From contig NC_015588.1 of assembly GCF_000215105.1 (NCBI RefSeq), forward strand, positions 1 to 64,000: 64,000 nucleotides of DNA. Direction: 5' to 3'. Below the pieces are notes generated by a model. That model did no database searches. It was given only the letters and a program-made list of their open reading frames with translations, and was not told the origin of the DNA. This stretch comes from Isoptericola variabilis 225. Lineage in GTDB: Bacteria; Actinomycetota; Actinomycetes; Actinomycetales; Cellulomonadaceae. The position numbers were made by a program, and so were the translations under genes. The stretch's first letter is position 1; every line of letters begins with the position of its first letter. Below are positions 30,943 through 39,179 of the stretch, one piece after another.

Positions 30943-30979
30943 GGCCGGGTAGCCATGAGCGCTCCATGGCTACCCGGCC
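30943..30979. terminator. Bidirectional terminator after pectate lyase
   Basis: Perfect 15-bp arms GGCCGGGTAGCCATG / CATGGCTACCCGGCC with loop AGCGCTC, between the convergent lyase and thioesterase genes. Confidence 0.85.
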
Positions 30980-31008
30980 ACTTCGTCGGCATACTCCAGA
31001 GCCGCGCG

Positions 31009-31782
31009 TCACCCCAGCGGGCGCACCACCAGGCTCTGCGAGACCGTCCCGACCGGCCCGTGCTCGTCGTGGAGCACGGTGCTGGTGAGCCCGACGCCCG
31101 CGGGCCCGAACGAGACGCTCGTGTCGAAGCCGATCCAGTCGCCCTCGGGGATCCGGTACAGGTGAGCGCTGAGGTCGAGGTTGGGGAACGCCACCTCGCG
31201 CGGGTCACGGCGCACGGTGAGCCCGTTGGCGACGTCGAGGATCCCCGCCGCGCGCGCGAGCGGGCTGACCTTCTCGTCCTCGACGAGCGGCACGTCGGTG
31301 CGGATCCAGGCGCTGGCCCGGCCGGGCTCGGCCTGTGCGCGGCGCACCTCGACGGTCTTGATGAACCCGCCCGGCCAGTCCTTGGTCAGGTCGGCCTCCG
31401 GCGTCTCGTGGGGCGCCGGGATGCGCGGCAGCGGGTCGGCGGCGAGCGCCGTGGTGTCGCCCGGCCGCGCGAGCCAGGCACGGAGGGTGACGGCCCGGCG
31501 TCCGCCGCACGACACCGCGGCCTCGACGAGCTCGACCCCCTTGCCGGGGCGGACGACCTGCACCTCGGTGTGCATGGTCTCCAGCCGGTACGTGCCCCAG
31601 ATGTCGTACGCGAGCCGCGTGACGACGAGGTCGTCGCGCCCGCGCGCGTCGCGGTCCGTCTCGACGAGGTGGGCGAGCAGCCCGAGCGTCGGAGCGACGT
31701 GCTGCTCGTCGGTCCTCCAGGCGCCCGAGACCTGCTCGGTCGGCTCGAACGTCGTCGCTCCGGTGCGGCGGAAGTAGGCCAT
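31009..31782 (-). CDS. Thioesterase family protein (TesB-like double hotdog)
   Basis: 257 aa from MAYFRRTGATTFEPTEQVSGAW. Its double-hotdog layout, with the N-half WRTDEQHVAPTLGLLAHLVE and the C-half NLDLSAHLYRIPEGDWIGFDTSVSFGPAGVGLTSTVLHDEHGPVGTVSQSLVVRP, matches the acyl-CoA thioesterase/TesB-like family of Actinobacteria. It probably hydrolyses acyl-CoA thioesters; substrate unknown. The in-frame extension upstream to 31851 is rejected. It converges with the pectate lyase gene. Confidence 0.82.
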   Translation of the reverse strand: MAYFRRTGATTFEPTEQVSGAWRTDEQHVAPTLGLLAHLVETDRDARGRDDLVVTRLAYDIWGTYRLETMHTEVQVVRPGKGVELVEAAVSCGGRRAVTLRAWLARPGDTTALAADPLPRIPAPHETPEADLTKDWPGGFIKTVEVRRAQAEPGRASAWIRTDVPLVEDEKVSPLARAAGILDVANGLTVRRDPREVAFPNLDLSAHLYRIPEGDWIGFDTSVSFGPAGVGLTSTVLHDEHGPVGTVSQSLVVRPLG

Positions 31783-31940
31783 GGCTCTCCTCGTGGGTCT
31801 CCGGGGTCGTCCGGGGATCGTGGACGCACCGCCGTGTCTACCAGGATCCACCGTCCCGCGGCGCGCGAGGTGCGGTAGTTTGCGCGCGTGACCCGCGACG
31901 ACGCGAGACGCACCCGCACCCCCGAGCGGGGCGACCGGGC

Positions 31941-32624
31941 ATGAGCGTGCGCCACGACCTGCGGCTGCCGGACGGGCGGGTGCTCGTCGTCCACGACACC
32001 GGCCCGGCGCCCGGTGACGCCCCCGCTCTCGTCTGGCACCACGGCTCGCCGCAGTCCGGCGCGCTGCTGCGGCCCGTGCTCGACGCCGCGCACGACCGCG
32101 GGATGCGTGTGGTCTCGTGCGCCCGGCCCGGCTACGGCGGGTCCACGCGTCTGCCCGGACGGTCCGTCGCGGCCGCGGCGCGCGACGTCGGGCATGCGCT
32201 CGAGCTGCTCGGCGTCGGACGGTGCGTGGCCGTGGGCGCCTCCGGGGGTGCCCCGCACGCGCTCGCCCTGGCCGCGCTGCGCTCGGAGCGGGTCGCCGGC
32301 GTCGTGACGCTCGCGGGCGTCGCCCCGTACGACGGCACGGAGGCGTGGTTCGCGGGCATGGCCGACGACGGCGGGCTGCGTGCCGCGCTGCAGGGCACCG
32401 AGGCGCGCGCTCGCCACGAGGAGACCGCGGAGTTCGACGCGTCGAGCTTCACGCCGGCCGACCACGCGATGTTCGACGGGCCGTGGGGCGCGCTCGGCGC
32501 CGACGCGGCCGCGGCGGGCGACGCGTGGCCGGAAGGGCTGGTCGACGACGACGTGCACGTCGGCGTGCTGGCGGCGCTGCCCGCGGCCCTCGACCGGCTG
32601 CTCGCCAGGCTGCGGACGGGCTGA
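31941..32624 (+). CDS. Alpha/beta hydrolase, apparently shortened
   Basis: 227 aa. N-terminal half is canonical: oxyanion region VWHHGSPQSG (31-40), ARPGYGGST (61-69), nucleophile Ser101 in VGASGGAPHAL. The C-terminal half is too short for the family (about 265-280 aa). LVDDDVHVGVLAALPAALDRLLARL appears to join the cap region directly to the catalytic-His segment, so the strand and loop carrying the acidic residue are missing. It may be an internally deleted, inactive copy; the frame is intact. Substrate unknown. Ends 14 bp before a three-way-junction hairpin. Confidence 0.78.
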   Translation: MSVRHDLRLPDGRVLVVHDTGPAPGDAPALVWHHGSPQSGALLRPVLDAAHDRGMRVVSCARPGYGGSTRLPGRSVAAAARDVGHALELLGVGRCVAVGASGGAPHALALAALRSERVAGVVTLAGVAPYDGTEAWFAGMADDGGLRAALQGTEARARHEETAEFDASSFTPADHAMFDGPWGALGADAAAAGDAWPEGLVDDDVHVGVLAALPAALDRLLARLRTG

Positions 32625-32637
32625 CGCGGGCACGAAA

Positions 32638-32702
32638 GAGCCCGCGGGCTGCAGGGTGACTCCTGCTGCCGTGCTGGACGAGGGCACGGCACCCGCGGGC
32701 TC
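32638..32702. terminator. Three-way-junction hairpin (terminator or structured RNA end)
   Basis: Outer stem GAGCCCGCGGG (32638-32648) / CCCGCGGGCTC (32692-32702), enclosing hairpin GCAGG/CCTGC (32651-32666) and hairpin TGCCGTGC/GCACGGCA (32667-32691) with almost no unpaired junction bases. On the minus strand it is followed by TTTC, so it may end the minus-strand short transcript described at 32771; it also lies behind the plus-strand hydrolase. Confidence 0.65.
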
Positions 32703-32770
32703 CGGTGGTCGCGTGGGAATCGCAACCGGTCCGCGCGCCTGACGGCGCGAAGCTGGCTCAGACGCGCGAC

Positions 32771-32833
32771 CTAGCGCGCGACCACCTCATGGGTCCGAAG
32801 AGTCTTCACTGCTCGGATCACCTCCCTTCTCAT
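32771..32833 (-). CDS. Possible 20-aa leader-type peptide
   Basis: ATG at 32833 reads MRREVIRAVKTLRTHEVVAR then TAG. A shorter version from GTG at 32809 (VKTLRTHEVVAR) lies 11 nt after a minus-strand AGGGAGGTGATCC. The promoter at 32843-32871 would start RNA within a few bases of the ATG, so translation could be leaderless or use the internal Shine-Dalgarno. No gene follows on the minus strand before the hairpin, so this may be an sRNA or a trapped-ribosome leader. Speculative as a gene. Confidence 0.35.
   Translation of the reverse strand: MRREVIRAVKTLRTHEVVAR
32815..32827 (-). promoter_or_regulatory. Extended Shine-Dalgarno, almost full complement of the 16S 3' tail
   Basis: The minus strand reads AGAAGGGAGGTGATCC at 32815-32830, 15 of 16 positions matching the complement of the 16S 3' end (AGAAAGGAGGTGATCC). 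Such complete complementarity is much beyond an ordinary RBS. Confidence 0.6.
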
Positions 32834-32842
32834 GTGCGCACG

Positions 32843-32871
32843 ACGCTACGCCTGCCCGCGCGCCGGGCCAA
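32843..32871 (-). promoter_or_regulatory. Promoter of the minus-strand short transcript
   Basis: On the minus strand TTGGCC (32871-32866), a 17-bp spacer and TAGCGT (32848-32843) make a good sigma-70-type promoter. Expected start near 32836; no large gene follows. Confidence 0.5.
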
Positions 32872-32891
32872 GGGTTTTTCACCGAGGGCGT

Positions 32892-33812
32892 TCACGCGCG
32901 GTCGCGCACGAGCAGGTGGGCCCACTCCGCGGGGTAGTCGTCGAGCCACTGCGCCAGCGACCGGGCGGGCCGTCCCACCAGGCGCGGGACGTCGTCGGAG
33001 ACGTGCTCGAGCGCGCCGGCCGCGATCGCCTCGTACGACGAGACCCACCCGGCGACGACGTGGTCCTCGACCCCGGCCGACGCGCGCGACGCGTACGCCT
33101 CCTCGACCGTCTCCGGCTCGTAGACGATGGTGCGCCCCGCCGCCTCGGACAGGATCGCCGCGACCTCGTGGAGCGTGAGCGCCTGCGGGCCGGTGACCTC
33201 GTAGGTCACGCCGTCGTGCCGCCTCGGCTTCTCGTCGAGGAGGACGGCCGTCGCGACGTCGGCGACGTCGTCGTGCGAGACCGACGCGACGCGCCCGTCC
33301 CCCGCGGGCCCGCGGATGACGCCGTCGGGCCCGACGAACGTCGTGAGCGCGTGGTGGTAGATGTTGTCGCGCAGCACGGTCCACCGCAGGCCCGAGGCCC
33401 GCAGGTGCTCCTCGGTGTGCCAGTGGTCGCGCGCGAACGTGAACACGGCGTCGGGTGCGGCGCCCACGAACGACACGTACACGAGGCGCTCGACGCCCGC
33501 CGCGACCGCCGCGTCGATCGCCGCGGTGTGCAGCTCCACGCGGTTCGCGGACTCGGCCGCGCTCACGAGGAAGACGGTGCGGACGCGGTCGAACGCGCGG
33601 CGCAGCCCCTCCGCGTCGTCGTAGCCGTCGATGCGCGCCACCTGGGACTCGGGCAGCGGACGCCCGTCGTCGAGCCGCGGGACGTGGTCCGGGCTGCGCG
33701 TCACGAGCTTCTGGCGCGCGCCCTCGGCGGCCAGGCGGAACGCGAGCCGGGACCCGAGCCTCCCGCCCGCGCCCGTCACCGCCACCACTCCGTCGGCAGA
33801 CCACCTCACCAT
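32892..33812 (-). CDS. NAD(P)-binding SDR / NmrA-like oxidoreductase
   Basis: 306 aa from MVRWSADGVVAVTGAGGRLGSRLAF, with the atypical SDR nucleotide motif TGAGGRLG (13-20), then DHWHTEEHLRASGLRWTVLRDNIYHHA (the NmrA/QorB-like W-T-x-L-R-D/P-x-x-Y/F region) and a conserved substrate half near VTGPQALTLHEVAAILSEA. No YxxxK pair, as in NmrA-type members that act as quinone reductases or redox sensors. Divergent from the LMW phosphatase gene. Confidence 0.85.
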   Translation of the reverse strand: MVRWSADGVVAVTGAGGRLGSRLAFRLAAEGARQKLVTRSPDHVPRLDDGRPLPESQVARIDGYDDAEGLRRAFDRVRTVFLVSAAESANRVELHTAAIDAAVAAGVERLVYVSFVGAAPDAVFTFARDHWHTEEHLRASGLRWTVLRDNIYHHALTTFVGPDGVIRGPAGDGRVASVSHDDVADVATAVLLDEKPRRHDGVTYEVTGPQALTLHEVAAILSEAAGRTIVYEPETVEEAYASRASAGVEDHVVAGWVSSYEAIAAGALEHVSDDVPRLVGRPARSLAQWLDDYPAEWAHLLVRDRA

Positions 33813-33876
33813 GCCCCCCACGCTAGGGCGCAGCGCGCGTCCCGGCCCGCCGAAGACGTCGCGGCACAATGGCGGC

Positions 33877-34392
33877 GTGACCTACCGCGTGATGACCGTG
33901 TGCACCGGGAACATCTGCCGCTCCCCCATGGCCGAGATCGTGCTGCGCGACCGGCTCGAGGCCGCGGGGCTCGCCGACCGCGTCGTCGTCGACTCGACCG
34001 GCATCAGCGACGAGGAGCACGGCAACCCCGTCGACCCGCGCGCCGTGCGCGTCCTCGCCGCCCACGGCTACCCGACGGGCGACGGCCACTGCGCGCGGCA
34101 GGTGCGCGCCGAGGACCTGCGCGAGCGCGACCTCGTGCTCGCGATGACCGCGCAGCACGCGCGCGTGCTGCGGCGCCTCGCGCCCGACGCCGACGTGCGC
34201 ATGTACCGGTCGTTCGACCCCGCCGCGCCCCGGCTCGCGCCCGGCGAGAGCGAGCACGTGCTCGACGTCGACGACCCCTGGTACGGCGACCAGGCCGGCT
34301 TCGAGACGACCCTGTCCGAGATCGAGTCCGCGGCCGACGGCGTCGTCGAGCACGTGCGCGCCCGCCTCGACGGGCGCGAGGGCGTCGCGTGA
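33877..34392 (+). CDS. Low-molecular-weight protein-tyrosine phosphatase
   Basis: 171 aa. P-loop CTGNICRS with nucleophile Cys9 and Arg15 right at the N-terminus, conserved Ser17-type follow-up (SPMAE), and the general-acid motif DVDDPWYGD (about 130-138). Substrate range may include protein phosphotyrosine or phosphoarginine. GTG at 33877 is taken; ATG at 33892 (MTVCTGN) would be tight but possible. Stop overlaps the GNAT start by 4 bp. Confidence 0.93.
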   Translation: MTYRVMTVCTGNICRSPMAEIVLRDRLEAAGLADRVVVDSTGISDEEHGNPVDPRAVRVLAAHGYPTGDGHCARQVRAEDLRERDLVLAMTAQHARVLRRLAPDADVRMYRSFDPAAPRLAPGESEHVLDVDDPWYGDQAGFETTLSEIESAADGVVEHVRARLDGREGVA

Positions 34393-34946
34393 CCCGCGCC
34401 GACGCGACGACCCCGGGCTACGAGGTCCGCCGCGTCCGCGCCGACGAGTGGCGGCAGGCCCGCGACCTGCGGCTCGAGGCGCTCGCCGACCCGGCCGCCC
34501 CGATCGCGTTCCTCGAGTCGCTCGAGGCGGCCCGCGCCCACCCGGACGGGTTCTGGCGCACCCGCACGCGCAACGCCGCCCGGGGCGACGACGTCGTGCA
34601 GGTCGTCGCGGTCGAGCCCGCCGGCGGACGGTGGGTCGGCACGCTGACCGCGCTGCTCGAGCAGCCCGGCGCCGACGACGTCGCGGGCGACGTGGTCGCG
34701 CGGCGGCAGGTCATGCTCGTCGCGGTCTACGTGAGCCCCGGCCACCGCGGCCGCGGGCTGCTGGGGCGGCTCGTCGACGAGGCGCTCTCCTGGGCGCGCG
34801 GGCGCGGCGCCGAGGAGGCCCGGCTGTTCGCGCACACCGACAACGCGCGCGCCCGGGCCGCCTACGAGCGGCTCGGCTTCACCGGGACGGGTCGGTCGTT
34901 CGCGAGCGACGCCGGTCAGGAGCTGGAGATGGTCCGCGGCCTGTGA
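34389..34946 (+). CDS. GNAT family N-acetyltransferase
   Basis: 185 aa from GTG overlapping the phosphatase stop (GTGA). GNAT core: YEVRRVRADEWRQARDLRLEAL at the start, acetyl-CoA motif VAVYVSPGHRGRGLLGRLVDEAL (R/Q-x-x-G-x-G/A form) and motif B NARARAAYERLGFTGTG. It transfers acetyl from acetyl-CoA; substrate unknown. Its last 68 bp overlap the antisense 3' end of the next gene. Confidence 0.9.
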   Translation: MTRADATTPGYEVRRVRADEWRQARDLRLEALADPAAPIAFLESLEAARAHPDGFWRTRTRNAARGDDVVQVVAVEPAGGRWVGTLTALLEQPGADDVAGDVVARRQVMLVAVYVSPGHRGRGLLGRLVDEALSWARGRGAEEARLFAHTDNARARAAYERLGFTGTGRSFASDAGQELEMVRGL

Positions 34947-36021
34947 GCCAGCCGCGCAGCCGCGCGACCCACGCGGGCTCCGGCTCCGGCTCCGGCTCGG
35001 GCTCGGGCGCCGGCCGGGCGCCGACGTACCCGTGGAACCACCGGGCGGTCTCGCGCCAGACGACGTCGCGCACCTCGGGCGCGGACAGCGTGACGTCGTG
35101 CAGCGCGCCGTCGACCTGGACCAGTGTCACGACGCTGCCCAGGCGCGGCACGCGCCGGGCGATGCCGACGACGTCGAGCACCGTGTCGGTGCGGCGCATC
35201 GCCTCGCTCCACCGCACCGGCGGCGTCGAGGCCGCCGAGAGCAGCACGAGCACGGGCGCCTCGATCCCCAGGCCGCGGCGCACCCGCTCCTGCCCGCGGA
35301 AGATCGCCGCGAGCCACCCCGGCGTTGCGCGCCACCCCTCGTCGGGCCGGAACCTCGGGTCGATGTCCCACTCCCCCTCGAACCGGTTCGAGACCGTGCG
35401 GATGTAGTACCCGAGGTCGACGTTGACGAGGTGGCTGCGCGGCGCGAGCGCCGCCTGAGCCCGCACGCCCGGCTCGAGCATGCGCCGACCCACCTGCCGG
35501 GTCTGGAACTCGAGCCACGGGCTGTTGAGGACGAGCCCCGCGACCCGACCCGGGTGGTACGCCGTCCACAGGCTCAGGACGAGGCCGCCGGTCGAGTGCC
35601 CCATGAGCACGAGACGCCGGTCGGTCACGGCGTCCGGGCCGTGGCCCAGGACGGCGAGCGCCGCCTCGACGTCCTCGTCGTACGTCTTGAGCGACAGCAC
35701 GAACCCGGGCGTCTGGTGCTCGCGCAGGCTCCGCCCGTACTTGCGCAGGTCGAGCGCGTGGAACCGCACGCCGAGCGACTCCCAGAAGTCCGCGAGGTGC
35801 GTCTGGAAGAAGTAGTCGGTCCACCCGTGCACGTAGAGCACGTCGACGCCCGCGTCGGGCACGTCCGCGCGGGCCGCGTCGCGCGCGCGGCGCACGAGCG
35901 TCGCGACGACGGGGCCCTCGACGTCCTCGGTCAGCTCGAGCGTGAACTGCTCGAAGCCGGGCAGGACGTCGGGGACCCAGATCGTGGGCCCGGTCGTCAC
36001 CTCGGTCGCGACGTCGCTCAC
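34879..36021 (-). CDS. Alpha/beta hydrolase (serine aminopeptidase S33-like)
   Basis: 380 aa. VLYVHGWTDYFFQ (62-74) oxyanion region, nucleophile Ser143 in LMGHSTGGLV, and a C-terminal region with DGALHDV containing the probable catalytic His. Resembles monoacylglycerol-lipase-like serine hydrolases (Hydrolase_4). The C-terminus has a Pro-Glu repeat (PEPEPEPEPEP) made from a GGCTCC/GGCTCG microsatellite at 34978-35010. No signal peptide. The 3' end overlaps the GNAT gene. Confidence 0.85.
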   Translation of the reverse strand: MSDVATEVTTGPTIWVPDVLPGFEQFTLELTEDVEGPVVATLVRRARDAARADVPDAGVDVLYVHGWTDYFFQTHLADFWESLGVRFHALDLRKYGRSLREHQTPGFVLSLKTYDEDVEAALAVLGHGPDAVTDRRLVLMGHSTGGLVLSLWTAYHPGRVAGLVLNSPWLEFQTRQVGRRMLEPGVRAQAALAPRSHLVNVDLGYYIRTVSNRFEGEWDIDPRFRPDEGWRATPGWLAAIFRGQERVRRGLGIEAPVLVLLSAASTPPVRWSEAMRRTDTVLDVVGIARRVPRLGSVVTLVQVDGALHDVTLSAPEVRDVVWRETARWFHGYVGARPAPEPEPEPEPEPAWVARLRGWLTGRGPSPAPDRRRSRTTDPSR

Positions 36022-36082
36022 GCCCCGACGGTAGTGCGGGTCCGACGCCGGTGCTCGCGCAGGTGAGGACGCGCGCGCCCGC

Positions 36083-36643
36083 TCAGACGACGTCCGTGGC
36101 GCTCGCGGACGGCTCGGCGCGGCCGATCGCGAGGTGGCCGCCGAGGTAGCCGCTCACGGTCACGACCCCCACGCCGAGCATGCTCGCGGCGATGCCGGCC
36201 GACGTGCTGCCGCGCCGCCGCAGCAGCCACGACGTCGCGAACAGCGTCCCGGCGACGCCGTTGAGCGCCGCGTGCGCGGCCCCGACCCGCCGCGACGCCG
36301 TGCTGCGCAGCCCCACCCAGTCGGCGAGCCCGCTGAGGGCGGTCGGGACGACGGCGAGCACCCCGGCGCCCACGAGGGTGCGCGCGGCGTCGGCGTGCTT
36401 CTCCGGGCCCACGAGGTCGAGGACCGTCGCGGCGGTCCAGCACCCCAGGGGCAGGTCGGTGAGCACGGGGTGCAGCGCGTGCCCGAGCGAGCGTCCGCGC
36501 AGCTCCTGGCGCAGGCGGCCCTCGGGCACCACGCTCGCCGCGAGGCGCTGGAGGCGCTCGACCAGGCGGTCGAGGGCGTCGTCGTCCTCGAGCTGCTCGG
36601 CGCGGCGCTCGAGCATGGGCGTGGGCATCGGCTCGACGGTCAT
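36083..36643 (-). CDS. DUF2231 membrane protein
   Basis: 186 aa. The N-terminal soluble part (1-50) is followed by GHALHPVLTDLPLGCWTAATVLDLVG, the DUF2231 signature with conserved His-Pro and Pro-Leu-Gly, and three to four hydrophobic helices (about 62-85, 90-112, 120-140, 150-172). Related proteins often carry a haem- or Rieske-linked partner, not present here. Function unknown. Confidence 0.85.
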   Translation of the reverse strand: MTVEPMPTPMLERRAEQLEDDDALDRLVERLQRLAASVVPEGRLRQELRGRSLGHALHPVLTDLPLGCWTAATVLDLVGPEKHADAARTLVGAGVLAVVPTALSGLADWVGLRSTASRRVGAAHAALNGVAGTLFATSWLLRRRGSTSAGIAASMLGVGVVTVSGYLGGHLAIGRAEPSASATDVV

Positions 36644-36692
36644 GGGTACCTCCTGGTGGGCTGGCGTGGTCGGCGTGGTGGTGTCGTGGCCG

Positions 36693-38276
36693 TCATCCCG
36701 GGGCGTCGTGGACGGCGCGGTCGCGCGGGCGCAGCCAGCGGTAGCCGTACCCGGCGAGCCGGACGCGCGGGCGCACCGCCCCGCCGCCCCCGCGCACGGG
36801 CTTCGCGCGGTCGTACGCCTGGTCGGCGAGGACGTCGACGAGCGCGGCGTCGACCGGCGGGTCGGCGTCGAGCGTGACCTCGACGTCGGCGTCGGCGAGG
36901 TTGGCGAGCATCACGACGCACGAGCTGCCGTGCGCGTACCGCAGGGCGAGCACCGACGTCGCGGGCCGCCCGTCGGCGCCCGTGACCTCGACGGGCTCGG
37001 GCCGCACGAGCCCCGTCTCGGGCAGCCCGAGCCGCGCCCGGATGAGCGCGCCGACGCGGTTGTGCAGCGAGCCGCCGTGCACCGCCTGGTCGGCGACGTT
37101 GACGCGGGTGTACGCGTAGGGGCCGTGCGAGATCACGGGCGCGACGAGGTCGTCGGGGTCCGCCTGCGAGAAGCCGGCGTTGCGGCCGTCGGTCCACTGC
37201 ATGGGCGTGCGCACGGCCTCGCGCTCGGAGCGCGCGAGGTCGTCGCCCATCCCGATCTCGTCCCCGTACCGCAGGATCGGCGGGCCGGGCAGCGAGAAGA
37301 GCACGGCGTGCGCGAGCGCGATCCGCCGCGCGTCGCCGTCGAGCATGGGTGCGAGCCGACGGCGGATCCCGCGCCCGTAGACCTGCATGCGCCGCTGCGG
37401 CGCGAACGCCTCGAGGACCTCGGCGCGCTCGGCGTCGGACAGGCGCTCGAGGTCGAGCTCGTCGTTGTTGCGCAGCCACTGCGCGTACTGGCCGTGCCGG
37501 GGCGGGTCGGGCTGCTGGTCGAGCGCCCACAGCAGCGGCTCGACGTCGGCCTCGCCCAGCAGCACCGCGCCCGCGTTCTGGCGGGTCACGACGTCGCGCA
37601 TCTGCCGCACGAGCCACTGGCCGTCCTCGGCCGGGTCTGCCTGGCGCGCGCGCTCGACCATGTACGGCACGGCGTCGACGCGGAAGCCCGAGACGCCCAG
37701 CCGCAGCCAGAACGTCATGATCCGCTCGAGCTCGTCGCGCACGCGCGGGTTGTCGAGGGCCAGGTCGGGCTCGAACGAGTAGAACGTGTGCCGGTAGAAC
37801 TGCTGAGCCTCGGAGTCCCACGTCCACACGTCGTCCTCGACCTCGGGGAACATCGGCTCGACGCCGGTCTTCACCGGCTCGTCCGACCACACGTAGTAGT
37901 CGCGGTAGCGGCTCGTGCGGCTCGACCGCGCGTCCTGGAACCAGCGGTGCTGGTCGGACGTGTGCTGGCAGACGAGCTCGACGATGACGTGGATGCCCAT
38001 GTCGTCGGCGGTCTCGAGCAGTCGGGCGACGTCGGCGAGGTCGCCCAGCCGCGGGTCGACCGCGAGGTGGTCGACGACGTCGTAGCCGCCGTCGCGGAAC
38101 GGCGAGACGTAGAACGGGAGCAGCCAGACCGCCGTCGTGCCCAGGCCGCGCAGGTACGGCAGGCGCTCGATCACGCCCGGCAGGTCGCCCCACCCGTCGC
38201 CGTCCGCGTCGTAGAACAGCCGCGGGTCGACCTGGTAGATCACGGCGTTGCCGTACCAGGACGGGCTGATCGTCAC
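36693..38276 (-). CDS. GH13 alpha-amylase / trehalose-synthase-like protein, divergent active site
   Basis: 527 aa. (beta/alpha)8 start AVIYQVDPRLFYDADGDGWGDLPG, GYDVVDH, nucleophile Asp201 in GFRVDAVPYM, acid Glu242 in LLGEADVEP and LRYGDEIGMGDD near the end resemble trehalose synthase and its glucosidase relatives. Departures: region I is EXXXQH (Glu100, Gln104) and not DXXXNH, and region IV is LRNNDEL with Asn271 where His is usual (RNHDE). About 40 residues normally between the acid region and region IV seem absent, where GEADVEP runs into LLWALDQQPDPP. Possible loss of function, or altered specificity. Confidence 0.85.
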   Translation of the reverse strand: MTISPSWYGNAVIYQVDPRLFYDADGDGWGDLPGVIERLPYLRGLGTTAVWLLPFYVSPFRDGGYDVVDHLAVDPRLGDLADVARLLETADDMGIHVIVELVCQHTSDQHRWFQDARSSRTSRYRDYYVWSDEPVKTGVEPMFPEVEDDVWTWDSEAQQFYRHTFYSFEPDLALDNPRVRDELERIMTFWLRLGVSGFRVDAVPYMVERARQADPAEDGQWLVRQMRDVVTRQNAGAVLLGEADVEPLLWALDQQPDPPRHGQYAQWLRNNDELDLERLSDAERAEVLEAFAPQRRMQVYGRGIRRRLAPMLDGDARRIALAHAVLFSLPGPPILRYGDEIGMGDDLARSEREAVRTPMQWTDGRNAGFSQADPDDLVAPVISHGPYAYTRVNVADQAVHGGSLHNRVGALIRARLGLPETGLVRPEPVEVTGADGRPATSVLALRYAHGSSCVVMLANLADADVEVTLDADPPVDAALVDVLADQAYDRAKPVRGGGGAVRPRVRLAGYGYRWLRPRDRAVHDAPG

Positions 38277-38360
38277 GGGCGCACCCTCCCTCGCCGACGG
38301 TTCCGGGGCGTGCGCCTCACGCTAGGCGGGCCCCGGGCCACTCGCAGCGCCCCGGGTGCG

Positions 38361-39179
38361 TCAGGGCGTCGCGTACGCGTCGGGCGTCGCGAGGAACGCG
38401 ACGTCGACGTCCGGCGCGCGCCGTGCCACGACGTCGCGCAGCCGGTCGGCGAAGAAGCGCATGCCCGCCTGCTCGGAGGGGACGTGCCCGACGACGACCA
38501 GACCCGTGCCGAGGACGCGCGCGGCGTCGGTCGCGTACGAGCCGGTCTCCCACTCGTGCGCCTCGCCCACGAGCACGGCGTCGACGTCGTCGCGGCGCAG
38601 CAGGCGGCGGTTGCGCGCGAAGCCGCGGAAGCCGAGGTCGAGGGCGGCGCGGCGGACCGGCAGCGCCGGGTCGCCGACGAACCGCAGGGCCCGGGCGTCG
38701 AGAGCGCGGGCGGCGTGGGCCGCGAGCTCGCCCAGCGTCGTGGGTCCGACGTCGGCGACGGCGGTGCCGCGCGCGGCCTCGGCCGGGTCGAGGGTCCAGC
38801 CGAGCGCACGGGCCGCGCCCTCGTCGACGCCGTCGGGCCGGCGGTCGTGCCAGGCGTCGTGCTGGCGCCAGACGACGATCCCGTGGTCGGCGAGGAACGC
38901 CCGCTTGGCGGCGTGCACCGGGTCGCGCTCGGCCTCGAGCTCGGCGTCGGCGGCGCCGAGGTGGTCGTAGAAGAGCGGCTCGTGCGTGACGACGACGTTC
39001 GCGCCCGCGGCGACCGCGCGCTCGAGCACCTCGAGCGTCGCGAGCGTCGTCACCGCGACCCCGCGCACGACGGCGGACGGGTCGCCCGCGACGACGCCGT
39101 CGACCGTCGTGGGCCGCGCGGGCACGCCGAGCTCCGCGGCGGCGAGGTCGACGAGCTCGCCCGCGGTGAGCGGGCTCAC
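38361..39179 (-). CDS. Nif3-like dinuclear metal-centre protein
   Basis: 272 aa, the Nif3/YbgI fold, once named GTP cyclohydrolase 1 type 2. Metal ligands in ANVVVTHEPLFYDH (His-Glu and final His), GVAVTTLATLEVLERAVAAG and the C-terminal VVGHVPSEQAGM. Usual length for the short form. GTG start overlaps the HAD stop by 4 bp, so Nif3, HAD and DUF1992 form one operon. Cellular role not settled in any bacterium. Confidence 0.88.
   Translation of the reverse strand: MSPLTAGELVDLAAAELGVPARPTTVDGVVAGDPSAVVRGVAVTTLATLEVLERAVAAGANVVVTHEPLFYDHLGAADAELEAERDPVHAAKRAFLADHGIVVWRQHDAWHDRRPDGVDEGAARALGWTLDPAEAARGTAVADVGPTTLGELAAHAARALDARALRFVGDPALPVRRAALDLGFRGFARNRRLLRRDDVDAVLVGEAHEWETGSYATDAARVLGTGLVVVGHVPSEQAGMRFFADRLRDVVARRAPDVDVAFLATPDAYATP

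Noticed and set aside
32811..32830. Fragment of a 16S rRNA gene 3' end on the plus strand
   Set aside because: Only the anti-Shine-Dalgarno-like 16 bases match; the flanking sequence does not resemble 16S helices 44/45, so a strong minus-strand ribosome site is the simpler reading.
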